Shown: piece by piece, positions 11,101 to 19,222 of the stretch
Layout: every line of letters starts with the position of its first letter
Numbering within the stretch: position 1 is the first letter of the stretch
Assembly (NCBI RefSeq): GCF_003987855.1
Contig: NZ_RXIZ01000012.1
Span: 119,693-183,692, forward strand
Direction: 5' to 3'
Source: Hyphomicrobium sp.
GTDB taxonomy: Bacteria; Pseudomonadota; Alphaproteobacteria; Rhizobiales; Hyphomicrobiaceae
DNA length: 64,000 bases
Translations under genes and position numbers: made by a program
Notes under the pieces: generated by a model
What the model saw: only the letters and a program-made list of their open reading frames with translations
Told to the model about the DNA's origin: nothing
Databases searched by the model: none

Positions 11101-11361
11101 CCGCGCTCCGAGGCGAGAGGTGCCGAAAATCGCAATCACGACCAGGGGCCGAGAAAAGACGAAGGCCATCGTCCGCGCCGGGATGATGACCGCAAGGGCC
11201 GCCGCGACGATAATCGGCGGCGGGAGGATCGCCGATCTCCGCAGTTGATCAGTGCGGCACCGCCAAAGTCGTCGGCAAGCGACTCGTCCTCGCCATTTGC
11301 GGCGCTGGCTGCCCTCAAAGCTCAGATGGAGAAGCGGAGTGAAGGCTCCGGGTCGACCTGA
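8170..11361 (+). CDS. SUV3-like ATP-dependent RNA helicase with long charged tail
   Basis: A 1063-residue superfamily 2 helicase of the type related to mitochondrial SUV3. Motif I GPTNTGKTH lies at about residues 16-24, motif II DEIQ near 99, then ATDAIGMGLNLDVDHV and the QIAGRAGRH motif VI near 260. The helicase core ends at about residue 800. The remainder is low complexity: Ala/Pro/Glu-rich from about 815 to 890, then Arg/Asp/His/Asn-rich to about 1040. Such tails may bind RNA or partners. In mitochondria SUV3 works with an exonuclease in RNA decay; a similar role here is inference. The next gene overlaps its 3' end. Confidence 0.88.
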   Translation: MASDLEARIRNVTAVLGPTNTGKTHLAIERMLGHESGMIGLPLRLLAREVYDRIKQRVGADKVALITGEEKIKPERARYWVSTVEAMPRDIDVDFLAIDEIQLCADPERGHVFTDRLLHARGRSETLLLGAQTMREAISDLIPGANFISRPRLSKLTYSGEKKITRLPARSAIVAFSAQEVYALAELIRRQRGGAAVVLGALSPRTRNAQVALYQSGDVEFLIATDAIGMGLNLDVDHVAFSALRKFDGHNHRNLTPGEIGQIAGRAGRHMNDGTFGVTGGAEPLDADMVERLETHSFDSIRTLQWRNRDLDFSTLDALHASLRQLPREQRLTRARTADDVAALEALSADREITDLASSRARVELLWEVCQLPDYRKISNQSHADLVSNVYKHLTSGDNRIPEDWFSKQVSLADRTDGDIDTLATRIAHIRTWTFVANRPDWLKDPVHWQERTRAIEDSLSDALHERLTQRFVDRRTSALMKGMRDKDELTADIADDGAITVETHFVGRLKGFRFTLDSAADGIHEKATRQAAMQVVTRELGMRARRVAAAQNDAFKLSRTGSIIWREDEVAKLEASEDPLAPGVTLIADESMSESDREKVQARIKTWISDTIADKLKPLVEMSKSSELQGLARGIAFQLKESLGALKRETIADDINALDQAARAELRKYGLRFGAFNIFFPIMLKPAAADLAATLWLLKHPPANGATPQLPRPGLTSVVVDPATPEALYRAHGFHLCGPRAIRLDILERLADLIRPLLAWRAGPGKTDAPPKGSTGDGGFRATDDMMSILGCSAEELGEVLKALGFRLERRPVPAATPAPSAAEAAAVTSEAAPAAETSPELPAAAAPSETEAVDSSGDLPAAADAAEPANEASADISASAASDATAPAVPDEQKFEEVWRPRRHQRPERREGQRRDGGRHRHQGHRHQPNSGAQASIAAATPPAEGSSAGQTPKSNVRPDRQHNRNRHQDRRDDRPRSEARGAENRNHDQGPRKDEGHRPRRDDDRKGRRDDNRRREDRRSPQLISAAPPKSSASDSSSPFAALAALKAQMEKRSEGSGST

Positions 11362-11797
11362 GCTAGCCTCTGGAAGCGCGGAGGCCCAGTCCTCCCTGCA
11401 GCGCATCGACCAGTGGCTTTGGTTCGCCCGGATCGCGAAGTCCCGGACGTTGGCCCAGGCGTTGATTGCGCGAGGAAAAGTTCGGGTCAATCGCGTTAAG
11501 ATCGATAAGACCAGTACGACCGTGAAGCCGGGGGACGTTCTGACCCTATCGCTCGGGCCGCGCGTTATCAGCATTGAGATTGTCGGGATCGGAGTTCGCC
11601 GGGGTCCCGCCCCTGAGGCCCAAGCACTCTATCGGGATCTGACGCCGAAGCCCGCGCCACAGCTGTCGGGAGAGCCCGGCTCAGAACCCCAGCCAAGCGA
11701 CGGAATGGCGATGGCTTCGGGCTTGCGTCCCAACGGAAGCGGCCGGCCTACAAAACGTGAACGGCGGCTACTCGATAAAATCAGGGGACGGGAATGA
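11339..11797 (+). CDS. RNA-binding S4 domain protein
   Basis: A 152-residue protein with an S4 domain at about residues 15-65 (RIDQWLWFARIAKSRTLAQ, then GKVRVNRVKIDKT), the heat-shock protein 15 (Hsp15/YrlB) type that binds stalled 50S subunits in E. coli. Start is set at GTG 11339, which overlaps the helicase gene by 23 bp and has GGAG about 7 bases upstream; longer in-frame starts would run deeply into the helicase. The C-terminal third is Pro/Gly-rich and unstructured. Co-transcription with the helicase is likely. Confidence 0.85.
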   Translation: MKAPGRPELASGSAEAQSSLQRIDQWLWFARIAKSRTLAQALIARGKVRVNRVKIDKTSTTVKPGDVLTLSLGPRVISIEIVGIGVRRGPAPEAQALYRDLTPKPAPQLSGEPGSEPQPSDGMAMASGLRPNGSGRPTKRERRLLDKIRGRE

Positions 11798-11922
11798 AAG
11801 TGTGACGCCCCGTCCACCTAGGCAGCCGTGATGCCTATGCTAAGAAGAGCGCCGCTTGCGAAGAGCAATTGACCAGCGGCGCGCCGCAGCTGACGCCGCC
11901 ACAATAAGAACCGGGAAGTCGA

Positions 11923-12261
11923 ATGACCTACGTCGTCAACGAGAAGTGCATCAAGTGCAAATACACCGATTGTGTCGAGGTCTGCCCTGTCGATTGCTTT
12001 TATGAAGGCGAGAACATGCTCGTCATTCACCCGGACGAATGTATCGATTGCGGGGTCTGCGAGCCAGAGTGCCCGGTCGACGCCATCAAGCCGGATACTG
12101 AGCCCAACATGGAAAAATGGATGGAGCTCAACCGGCAGTATGCAGACGCCTGGCCCAACATCACGGCTAAAAAAGCGGCACTGCCTGACGCAGATGCAGC
12201 GAAGGACGAAGCGGACAAGTTTGAGAAATATTTTTCGCCAAACCCTGGTTTGGGCGACTGA
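11923..12261 (+). CDS. fdxA: Seven-iron ferredoxin FdxA
   Basis: A 112-residue ferredoxin with one 3Fe-4S and one 4Fe-4S site. The cysteine pattern [18 protein letters not shown] and [16 protein letters not shown] is the classic FdxA arrangement, and the C-terminal extension ending near YFSPNPG is typical. It carries electrons in the cytoplasm; the partner enzymes are not known. It lies between the S4 and carD genes, as in other Hyphomicrobiales. Confidence 0.96.
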   Translation: MTYVVNEKCIKCKYTDCVEVCPVDCFYEGENMLVIHPDECIDCGVCEPECPVDAIKPDTEPNMEKWMELNRQYADAWPNITAKKAALPDADAAKDEADKFEKYFSPNPGLGD

Positions 12262-12728
12262 TTTTTCAGTTTTCTGACATTTTCGAAAGGTCTTAGGGGA
12301 GCTCTTACATAAGCTGTTGGTTTCGCGGGGTTATTTAAAGCCCGCCTTAAGCTCGTCCAGATTGTCTCACAAGGCGACCCTTCAATTGCCGTCAAGACTG
12401 TGTTAGAGTCAGCTGTGATGGCGTTAAGTCTGCACAAATCCGGAACGGCCGCGAACAAAAAGGGGTTGCCTCCCTCTGATGGGCAGCTCTCGATAAGACG
12501 TTATGGGGCGTCGTTGGGCCACTTCAGAGTCGGGCAGGATTTGCAAAGCTAGGCCTCAAATCAGCGCGCAGGGGACGGTCTCTCGTCAAGATGAGGCCCG
12601 GATCAATGCGCGCCTGTCGTTCGGGCTTGTTTCGCCCGGCGGCGCCAATGCTCCGCCCCCATCGGGCGGACTGTCGGCCGGACCGGTCATCGCCGGAAAA
12701 GCCCAGTATGCGAGAGTGAGAGATCGAT
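12262..12728. other. Intergenic region fdxA-carD, no gene seen
   Basis: 467 bp. The only open frame, 12503-12823 on the plus strand, has no recognisable family and overlaps the start of carD in another frame. The region probably holds the carD promoter and leader; a GAGAG ribosome site precedes the carD ATG. I could not identify a convincing promoter pair. Confidence 0.5.
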
Positions 12729-13760
12729 ATGGCTCAGAAGAAGAAAGCTCCGGTCAGCCCCAAGTCCGCAGCGAAAAGTGCCGTCCGCAAATCAATGCCT
12801 TTGAAAGTCGCCGCAAGCGCTAACAAGGTCGCGAAACCTGCTGCCAAGGCGAAGGTCGAGGCTCCGGCCAAGACCAAGCACGCCGCCCAGCAGCCCGCGC
12901 CTGCAAAGGCTGTAAAAAAGCCTGTTGCGCCGGTCGTTCAGAAGCCTGTCGCGAAAGCTGACGCTACTCCCGCCAAGAAGCCGGTGGCACCCACTCCCGT
13001 TGCTCCGCACGTTGCCGCCGCACATTTGTCGAAGGCTGCCGCTTCGGCCGCGCCGCAGCGCACCGTCGCCGTGCCCGCAAACGCCCACAAGGCCGCGAGC
13101 CAGAAGATTTCGGCACCTGTAGCCAGCGCTCAGCAGCCGGCGGCCCCTAAGGATGTCGCCGAAAAAGCTGCGGCCGCTCGTCAGATCCTGGCGGTCCAGA
13201 AGAAGCCGGTGAGCCAGCGCCACGGCTTCAAGGCCAACGAATTCGTCGTCTATCCTGCTCACGGCGTCGGCCGCATCGTCGGCATCGAAGAGCAGGAAAT
13301 CGCCGGCATGTCGCTCGAACTCTTTGTCATCACCTTCGACAAGGAGAAGCTGACGCTGCGCGTGCCCACCGGTAAGCTCGCCAGCGTCGGTATGCGTAAG
13401 CTCGCCGACGAAGGCCTGGTCAAGAAGGCGATGGAAACCCTCAAGGGCCGCGCTCGCATCAAGCGCACCATGTGGAGCCGCCGCGCGCAGGAATACGTGG
13501 CCAAGATCAACTCGGGCGATCTGATTGCGATCGCCGAAGTTGTCCGCGACCTCTATCGTTCGGAAGCTCAGCCCGAGCAGTCTTATTCAGAGCGTCAGCT
13601 CTACGAAGACGCGCTCGATCGCATGGCGCGCGAACTTGCTGCCGTTGAGAAGCTCGACGAGCGTGGTGCCGTACAGCGCATCACGGACATTCTCTCCAAG
13701 AGCGCCAAGGGCCGCCGCCTCGCTGAAAGCGAAGCCTCTGTCGAGGAAGAAGCCGCCTAA
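12729..13760 (+). CDS. carD: CarD family transcriptional regulator with histone-like N-terminal extension
   Basis: RNA polymerase-binding regulator of the CarD/CdnL family, which stabilises open promoter complexes. The CarD domain begins at about residue 165 (GFKANEFVVYPAHGVGRIVGIE) and continues as the usual RNAP-interacting domain and helical C-terminal domain with a tryptophan in KRTMWSRRAQEYVAKI. The first about 160 residues are unusual: Lys, Ala and Pro make up most of the segment, with KPVA and KAA-like repeats, as in histone H1 or AlgP-like tails. Typical alphaproteobacterial CarD proteins are about half this length. The ATG at 12729 has a GAGAG site and the composition is continuous to it. 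Confidence 0.93.
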   Translation: MAQKKKAPVSPKSAAKSAVRKSMPLKVAASANKVAKPAAKAKVEAPAKTKHAAQQPAPAKAVKKPVAPVVQKPVAKADATPAKKPVAPTPVAPHVAAAHLSKAAASAAPQRTVAVPANAHKAASQKISAPVASAQQPAAPKDVAEKAAAARQILAVQKKPVSQRHGFKANEFVVYPAHGVGRIVGIEEQEIAGMSLELFVITFDKEKLTLRVPTGKLASVGMRKLADEGLVKKAMETLKGRARIKRTMWSRRAQEYVAKINSGDLIAIAEVVRDLYRSEAQPEQSYSERQLYEDALDRMARELAAVEKLDERGAVQRITDILSKSAKGRRLAESEASVEEEAA

Positions 13761-13774
13761 GCCTCGACTTCAAG

Positions 13775-14683
13775 TCAGAGCGATTTCAAGTTTACAGCGC
13801 TCGGTTCCACACCTTCCGGTGGAGCCGGGCGCGCTTCTTTTGGGGCTGCCGGCTCGGCTGGCTGCGCATCCGTGGGCTCGAGCTGCGAAGGGTCCGCGAT
13901 GTCGATCATCGGCCCGTTGCGCCGTTCGATCCAGCCGCGCACGACAACCGTCGTATTCGCCAGCGCATCGAGCGATTTGTCGAATTCCGGATTGGCGGTG
14001 AGAACCTTCTTGTCGATCCGCGCCGTAAAATCGGATCGCCAGTCGTTGCTGAAATTCAGATACGTCGCGCTTTTCGTCCGGCCCACCGATACCAGCGACC
14101 CTCGCACGCGCACGTACTTGCCACGCTGTTTCATGATCTCGGCCGGGTGCTCGGCCGGAAGTGTGCGGTAGATGCCGTTGCTCCAAAGCCCCGCGCGCGT
14201 GCGGCGCGCTTCGGCTTCGTTCGCCATGAGTTCGCGCGCGCACGCAAAGCTGTCCGGCAAGCCGTAGGCGCGTGCGAAACCGCCTCTGAGGAGCGCACCT
14301 TGAATCCAATCCTCCCGGCCATTTTCGAGAACGAAGACGTGAGCCAATTGACGGCCATACCGGTCAGAGCGCCGTCCCGAGAACGCAAGTTTCACGCGCT
14401 TTGCCAGGACGAGGTCAGATAAGGCTTTGGTCGCGTCGATCTCAGGCGGCCAGGCTCCCGCGGCCGCGTCAGCGTCCCGCGCCCTTGGCGAAAGCGCTCC
14501 GATGAGCCTTACCGCCTTACCGTCATCGAGAACGAGAGTCTCGCCGTCGATGATGCGGGTGACGGTCCGGATCGGCCCAGGTTCGAGTGTGCAATTCGGC
14601 GTTGTTCCTGGATCGGACGATGCAGGAGCAGGCGAGCAGAGCATCGCCACGCCGATCAGACCTATCCAAGGACGGCTTGCCAT
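13775..14683 (-). CDS. Secreted thermonuclease (SNase) family protein
   Basis: A 302-residue protein with a signal peptide (about 1-24, GLIGVAMLCSPAPASS) and a staphylococcal nuclease-like domain at about 35-160. IIDGETLVLDDGKAVRLIGA and DRYGRQLAHVFV match the SNase signature regions, and RGGFARAYG and ARRTRAGLW close the fold. A further domain at about 170-270 (YVRVRGSLVSVGRTKSATYLNF) is OB-like, and the tail is Pro/Glu-rich. It is probably a periplasmic or secreted nuclease, or a non-catalytic relative; full catalytic geometry was not checked. It is convergent with carD. Confidence 0.82.
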   Translation of the reverse strand: MASRPWIGLIGVAMLCSPAPASSDPGTTPNCTLEPGPIRTVTRIIDGETLVLDDGKAVRLIGALSPRARDADAAAGAWPPEIDATKALSDLVLAKRVKLAFSGRRSDRYGRQLAHVFVLENGREDWIQGALLRGGFARAYGLPDSFACARELMANEAEARRTRAGLWSNGIYRTLPAEHPAEIMKQRGKYVRVRGSLVSVGRTKSATYLNFSNDWRSDFTARIDKKVLTANPEFDKSLDALANTTVVVRGWIERRNGPMIDIADPSQLEPTDAQPAEPAAPKEARPAPPEGVEPSAVNLKSL

Positions 14684-14809
14684 GCCGAATAGAGATCACA
14701 AGCGCAGCATTCCGCCAAGGCGGGCTATGCCTGCGCTTTAGCAATCTAATGAAGGAATGAAAACATCAGTGCCGCGACGGCAAGTCTTCTGCGCCGCCGT
14801 CTGCAGCGA

Positions 14810-15505
14810 TCAGAAGCGGTGCACAAAGCCGAAGCTGAATTTGTCCATCGACGCGCTGACTTCATCGTCATTGGACGGAAGGGAGTCGAAGTGTTCGCCG
14901 GAGAACTCGACACGCTTGTATTCAAAGCGCAGGCCGCTGTCGTTGCTCCAGAGGTATTCGATGCCACCGCCAGCGGTCCAGCCTGACAACGTGTTGGTAT
15001 CGCTGACGCCCAGCGAGCGGTTCTTCACTTCCAGATTGGAGAATGCGTAACCGCCCGTGGCGTAAATCAAAGTGCGATCCATAAGTAGGAATCCGGCGCG
15101 GGCACCGACCGACCCATCGAAGTCGGCGTGAGCTTTGTAGCCAGAGACACCATCTATGCGGGAACTGTCATTGTAGAGGAAATCGTAGCTTAGATCGGCA
15201 GTGGGACCGAAGATAAAGCCCTGGTAGCGGAAGTCGTAACCCACCAACGCGCCCAAAGTGAACCCATCTGCATCCTTCAAGTGGCTATCGCCGAACGACA
15301 TGCTGGTATAGCTGAGGATCGGTTTCCAGTAGAAACCCTCCCACGAGGCCGGCGACGGCCGCTCGTCATAATTTGGAATGATGAGGTTATAGGGGCTGCT
15401 GAGATTGCCGAGGGGCCTTACTTCATCGGGAAGGCTCTGGGCCATTGCTGCGCCCGCCGGCAACATGAACGGTGCCAGGGCCATCGCGGCCAAAGTCTTT
15501 CTCAT
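14810..15505 (-). CDS. Outer-membrane beta-barrel protein (porin-like family)
   Basis: A 231-residue outer-membrane protein. From ATG 15505 it has a signal peptide (MRKTLAAMALAPFMLPAG ending AAMA) and a series of amphipathic beta strands with Gly/aromatic alternation such as WEGFYWKPILSYTSMSFGD and ARAGFLLMDRTLIYATGGYAF, ending in the C-terminal aromatic FVHRF expected for barrel insertion. This is the small 8-strand Omp25/31-like type common in Hyphomicrobiales. The ATG at 15505 is chosen because it has a GAGGGGA ribosome site and starts the signal peptide. Substrate or function is unknown. Confidence 0.82.
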   Translation of the reverse strand: MRKTLAAMALAPFMLPAGAAMAQSLPDEVRPLGNLSSPYNLIIPNYDERPSPASWEGFYWKPILSYTSMSFGDSHLKDADGFTLGALVGYDFRYQGFIFGPTADLSYDFLYNDSSRIDGVSGYKAHADFDGSVGARAGFLLMDRTLIYATGGYAFSNLEVKNRSLGVSDTNTLSGWTAGGGIEYLWSNDSGLRFEYKRVEFSGEHFDSLPSNDDEVSASMDKFSFGFVHRF

Positions 15506-15902
15506 CAGTGCAGTCCCCTCAACTGTCCCCCGGTCGAAGACCGAAGCGGAAATCACTCACACTCGCCGGTCGCAGCTTCGCCGTTTCCGGCCCGCGAGTG
15601 GTCCCTTACCTGGCCTCACTCTCCAGTATGGTTACCGTTTTGAACAGTAGGCATTTGAAAGATTTGCAGGATTATTTCGCGGGTGTGGCCCGGCGGTCGG
15701 CAAATTGTGGATACATCAAAGCCGGAGGCTTGCGCCTGGAGCAAAGAAATGCGCCGGGCGCGGCTCCCCTGAGGAATTTGAATGTCGCGAAACCGTCGTG
15801 AGTCGCGCTTACGCATGGTGCTGCGCTTGACCTCCATCGGCGCTCACCGCATAGCTCTTGAACCCGCTGTTGCGCCGACGCGGGATCACAACGCTTGGGC
15901 GG
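15506..15902. other. Intergenic region before tRNA-Arg, no gene seen
   Basis: 397 bp between the barrel gene start and the tRNA. Open frames here on both strands resemble no known family and look like chance. It should contain the barrel-gene promoter and the tRNA promoter, but no clear -35/-10 pair stood out. Confidence 0.45.
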
Positions 15903-15979
<77 letters not shown>

Positions 15980-16040
15980 ATTCGAGGCGCGTTTCAGACG
16001 CCTCTGGAGCCGCCGCCAATCTAAGGAGAGTATTGCGCGG

Positions 16041-16664
16041 ATGGCCGCCAAGATTGAGGTCACCATTGCCGATCAAAATCCGGTGGTCCGTGCAGGTCTC
16101 GACGCGTTGATCGAACGCGACGGTCGCTTCAACGTCTGCGGCGTCCATGCGACGGGCGAAGCCCTGGTCTCCGCCTTGAAGACGCGCCCGGTCGAGATTG
16201 CCGTGGTTGGCTGGACCTTGCCCGACATGAACGGTGGCGCCGTACTGCAGCGCGTGCGTCAGGAAAAGTGGCAGACGCGGATCATCATCTACACGGGCGA
16301 GCGCTCGCACGACGTGCTTCGCCAAGCCATCAAAGGCGGCGCGTGGGGTTTCGTTTCCAAGACTGAAGATCCGCAGGTTCTGCTCGAAGCGGTCGTTTCG
16401 GTCGCGCGTGGCCGCTTGTCGCTGCCTTACGTCGACATCGACTTGCTGAATCACGATCCGCTCGAAGGTTTGACGGCGCGCGAGCGCGAGCTTCTTGCTG
16501 CGCTTGCGAACGGCTGGACGAATTTGCAGATCGCGGCGCGTATCGGCATCTCGCGCAACACGGTGAAATATCATCTGAAAAATTTATACGATAAACTCGG
16601 TGTTTCGAACCGGGCGATGGCTGTTGCGCTGCATGTCTCCGTTAACCGTTCCGAGCAGCAGTAA
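16041..16664 (+). CDS. LuxR-family response regulator with degenerate receiver
   Basis: A 207-residue protein with an N-terminal receiver-like domain (about 1-120) and a C-terminal LuxR/FixJ helix-turn-helix (about 142-200, LTARERELLAALANGWTNLQIA and ISRNTVKYHLKNLYDKL). The receiver lacks normal phosphorylation residues: the acidic pair is DQ, and the phosphoacceptor position in AVVGWTLPDMNG is Gly57 rather than Asp. The Thr of YTGE and Lys of SKTED remain. It therefore probably works without aspartate phosphorylation. It lies just downstream of the tRNA and just upstream of sgaA, on the same strand, so a role in serine-cycle control is possible but only inferred. An AGGAGAG site precedes the ATG. 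Confidence 0.88.
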   Translation: MAAKIEVTIADQNPVVRAGLDALIERDGRFNVCGVHATGEALVSALKTRPVEIAVVGWTLPDMNGGAVLQRVRQEKWQTRIIIYTGERSHDVLRQAIKGGAWGFVSKTEDPQVLLEAVVSVARGRLSLPYVDIDLLNHDPLEGLTARERELLAALANGWTNLQIAARIGISRNTVKYHLKNLYDKLGVSNRAMAVALHVSVNRSEQQ

Positions 16665-16896
16665 AGCCCGCGCAAAATCAGAGATACAACGCTGCACAAA
16701 AGCGTAACGAGGTGGGTAGCTGAGCCTGCCCAACAGGGTGTTGATAGTTTTCCGTTCCCACCATCACTGTCCGCCTGCTAGTTAAGACTGACGCCCGCAT
16801 CTGCATCGGGCGGAAGGATCAGCAAAAGCATGCCGAATTCTCTTCCCTGTTGCGCGGGAACTGTCGGCTTGGCTCAACGCAGCGTGGAGGAACGCC

Positions 16897-18117
16897 TTGA
16901 ATATGATCACGCCCCATCTTTTCATTCCCGGCCCGACGACGATTCCCGATGCCGTGCGTATGGCTATGAACCTTCCGATGGAAGACATGCGCTCGCCGGA
17001 GTTTCCGAAGTTCACGCTGCCGATCTTCGAAGACCTGAAGAAGGTTTTCAAAATGAAAGACGGCCGCGTTTTCATCTTCCCGTCATCGGGCACTGGTGCA
17101 TGGGAATCGGCGATCGAGAACACGCTCGCCCCGGGCGACAAGGTTCTGATGAGCCGCTTCGGTCAGTTCTCGCTGCTTTGGGTCGATATGGCCGAGCGTC
17201 TCGGATTGAAGGTCGAGCTCTGCGATGAAGAGTGGGGCACGGGCGTACCGCTCGAAAAGTATGCCGACATCCTCGCGAAGGATAAGAACCACGAAATCAA
17301 AGCCGTCTTCGCGACGCATAACGAAACCGCGACGGGCGTGACATCGGACATCGCCGGTGTTCGCAAGGCCCTCGATGCCGCCAAGCATCCGGCTCTTCTC
17401 TTCGTCGACGGCGTCTCGTCGGTCGGCTCGCTCGAAATGCGCATGGGCGAATGGGGCGTGGACTGCTGCGTCTCGGGTTCGCAGAAGGGCTTCATGCTTC
17501 CGACCGGCCTCGGCATCCTCGCCGTCAGCCAGAAGGCGCTCGACGTCAACAAGACGGTCAACGGCCGCATGAACCGTTGCTTCTTCTCCTGGGAAGACAT
17601 GATCAAGACGAACGATCTTGGCTACTTCCCCTACACGCCTGCAACGCAGCTGATCCGTGGTCTGCGCGCTTCGCTCGATCTCATCCTCGCTGAAGGCATC
17701 GACAACGTTGTCGCTCGTCATCACCGCATGGCGTCGGGCGTTCGCGCAGCTGTCGACGCCTGGGGCCTGAAGCTCTGCGCCAAGGAACCGAAGTGGCATT
17801 CCGACACCGTCTCGGCGATCCTCGTTCCTGAAGGCGCTGATGCGAATGCTGTCCTGAAGACGGCTTACTATCGCTACAACACGTCGCTCGGAACGGGCCT
17901 CAACAAGGTCGCCGGCAAGGTGTTCCGTATCGGCCATCTCGGCGCCGTCGATGAGTTCATGATCGGTGGCGTTCTCTTCGCCGTCGAAATGGCGATGAAA
18001 GACTCCGGCATCAACGTCAAGCTTGGTTCGGGTACAGGCGCCGCCGCCGAGTACTTCTCCAAGACCGCGACGAAGTCCGCCACGAGCGTCACGCCGGCTC
18101 AGGCAAAGGCCGCCTAA
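16897..18117 (+). CDS. sgaA: Serine-glyoxylate aminotransferase
   Basis: PLP enzyme of the serine cycle that converts serine and glyoxylate to hydroxypyruvate and glycine. The 406-residue protein is a class V aminotransferase with FIPGPTTIP near the start, the FPSSGTGAWE segment, DGVSSVG with the PLP-contacting Asp, and the Schiff-base lysine in SGSQKG (Lys197). The start is TTG 16897, 6 bases after GGAGG; an ATG at 16903 (two codons later) is possible but is 12 bases from the same site. It is first of five collinear serine-cycle genes. A long leader (232 bp) separates it from the regulator. Confidence 0.95.
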   Translation: MNMITPHLFIPGPTTIPDAVRMAMNLPMEDMRSPEFPKFTLPIFEDLKKVFKMKDGRVFIFPSSGTGAWESAIENTLAPGDKVLMSRFGQFSLLWVDMAERLGLKVELCDEEWGTGVPLEKYADILAKDKNHEIKAVFATHNETATGVTSDIAGVRKALDAAKHPALLFVDGVSSVGSLEMRMGEWGVDCCVSGSQKGFMLPTGLGILAVSQKALDVNKTVNGRMNRCFFSWEDMIKTNDLGYFPYTPATQLIRGLRASLDLILAEGIDNVVARHHRMASGVRAAVDAWGLKLCAKEPKWHSDTVSAILVPEGADANAVLKTAYYRYNTSLGTGLNKVAGKVFRIGHLGAVDEFMIGGVLFAVEMAMKDSGINVKLGSGTGAAAEYFSKTATKSATSVTPAQAKAA

Positions 18118-18126
18118 GACTTGAGA

Positions 18127-18154
18127 AGCGCCCGGCTCGATGATGCCGGGCGCT
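18127..18154 (+). terminator. Intercistronic hairpin between sgaA and mclA
   Basis: A perfect 10-bp inverted repeat, AGCGCCCGGC and GCCGGGCGCT, around an 8-base loop, 9 bases after the sgaA stop. There is no T run, so it is either a leaky or attenuating terminator or an mRNA-stabilising stem. Confidence 0.6.
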
Positions 18155-18224
18155 CACTCGCTTCTTCGCATCCGTTGTTCCGAAAATAAAAACACTCGCT
18201 TCAGATCTAGGAAGGCAATTCCCA

Positions 18225-19181
18225 ATGAGCTTCTCGCAGTTCCCGCTCCGCAAACAGAGATTGCAGCGCTCCTATCTCGCGGTTCCGGGCTCCAACCCGA
18301 GCATGATCGATCGCGCCATCAAGAGCGCCGCCGACTACGTCTTTCTGGATTGCGAAGATGCCGTCGCGCCGCCGGAAAAAGAACAGGCCCGCAAGAACAT
18401 CATCCAGGCTCTGAACGATCTTGACTGGAAGGGCGCAGGTAAGAGCGTCTCGGTTCGCATCAACGGCCTTGATACGCACTATATGTATCGCGACGTCGTC
18501 GACATCGTCGAGCAGGCCGGCGCCAAGCTCGACACCATTCTCATCCCGAAGGTCGGCGTTCCCGCCGACGTCTACACGGTCGAGTGCATCGTCAGCCAGA
18601 TCGAAGTTGCCAAAGGTCTAAAGAACCAGATCGGCACCGAAGCGCTGATCGAGACGCCGCTCGGCATGGCCAACGTCGAAGCAATCGCCGCTGCTCCGAG
18701 CCGCCTGGAATCGATGCACTTCGGCGTCGCTGACTATTCCGCTTTCAACAAGGCACGCACCGTCGTCATCGGCGGCCTCAACCCGGATTACCCCGGCGAT
18801 CAGTGGCATTTCCCGCTCTCGCGCATGACGGTTGCTTGCCGCGCTTACGGCCTGCGTCCGATCGATGGCCCGTTCGGCGGCATCGACGATCCGGAAGGCT
18901 ACAAGGCCGCCGCTCGCCGTGGCGCAGCGCTGGGCATGGAAGGCAAGTGGGCCATCCACCCCTCGCAGATCGAACTCGCCAATGAGATCTATTCGCCGAC
19001 CGCCAAGGAAGTCGAGCGCGCCGAGCGCATTCTGGTCGCTCTGAAGGAAGCCGAAGCCCAGGGCAAGGGCGCCGCTTCTCTCGACGGCAAGATGATCGAC
19101 GCGGCTTCCGAGAAGATGGCTCGCAACTTGCTCGTCACGGCAGCTGCGATCAAGTCGGCCGAAGCAGCCCGCGCGAAATAA
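18225..19181 (+). CDS. mclA: Malyl-CoA lyase (L-malyl-CoA/beta-methylmalyl-CoA lyase)
   Basis: Cleaves malyl-CoA to glyoxylate and acetyl-CoA, the closing step of the serine cycle. The 318-residue protein belongs to the HpcH/HpaI/CitE aldolase family: RSYLAVPGSNPSMIDRA near the start, FLDCEDAVAPPEK carrying the Mg-binding acidic residues, LIETPLGMANVEAIA with the second metal ligand, and WAIHPSQIELANEIY near the C-terminus. Length is typical of methylotroph MclA. GGAAGG lies upstream. Position between sgaA and mtkA supports the serine-cycle role over a citrate-lyase-like role. Confidence 0.95.
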   Translation: MSFSQFPLRKQRLQRSYLAVPGSNPSMIDRAIKSAADYVFLDCEDAVAPPEKEQARKNIIQALNDLDWKGAGKSVSVRINGLDTHYMYRDVVDIVEQAGAKLDTILIPKVGVPADVYTVECIVSQIEVAKGLKNQIGTEALIETPLGMANVEAIAAAPSRLESMHFGVADYSAFNKARTVVIGGLNPDYPGDQWHFPLSRMTVACRAYGLRPIDGPFGGIDDPEGYKAAARRGAALGMEGKWAIHPSQIELANEIYSPTAKEVERAERILVALKEAEAQGKGAASLDGKMIDAASEKMARNLLVTAAAIKSAEAARAK

Positions 19182-19222
19182 GAAACGCCAGGAACGTCAA
19201 ATTATCCTAGGGAGGTCCTACA

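Noticed and set aside
12503..12823. Short plus-strand ORF before carD
   Set aside because: No family features or ribosome site, and it overlaps the carD start in another frame.
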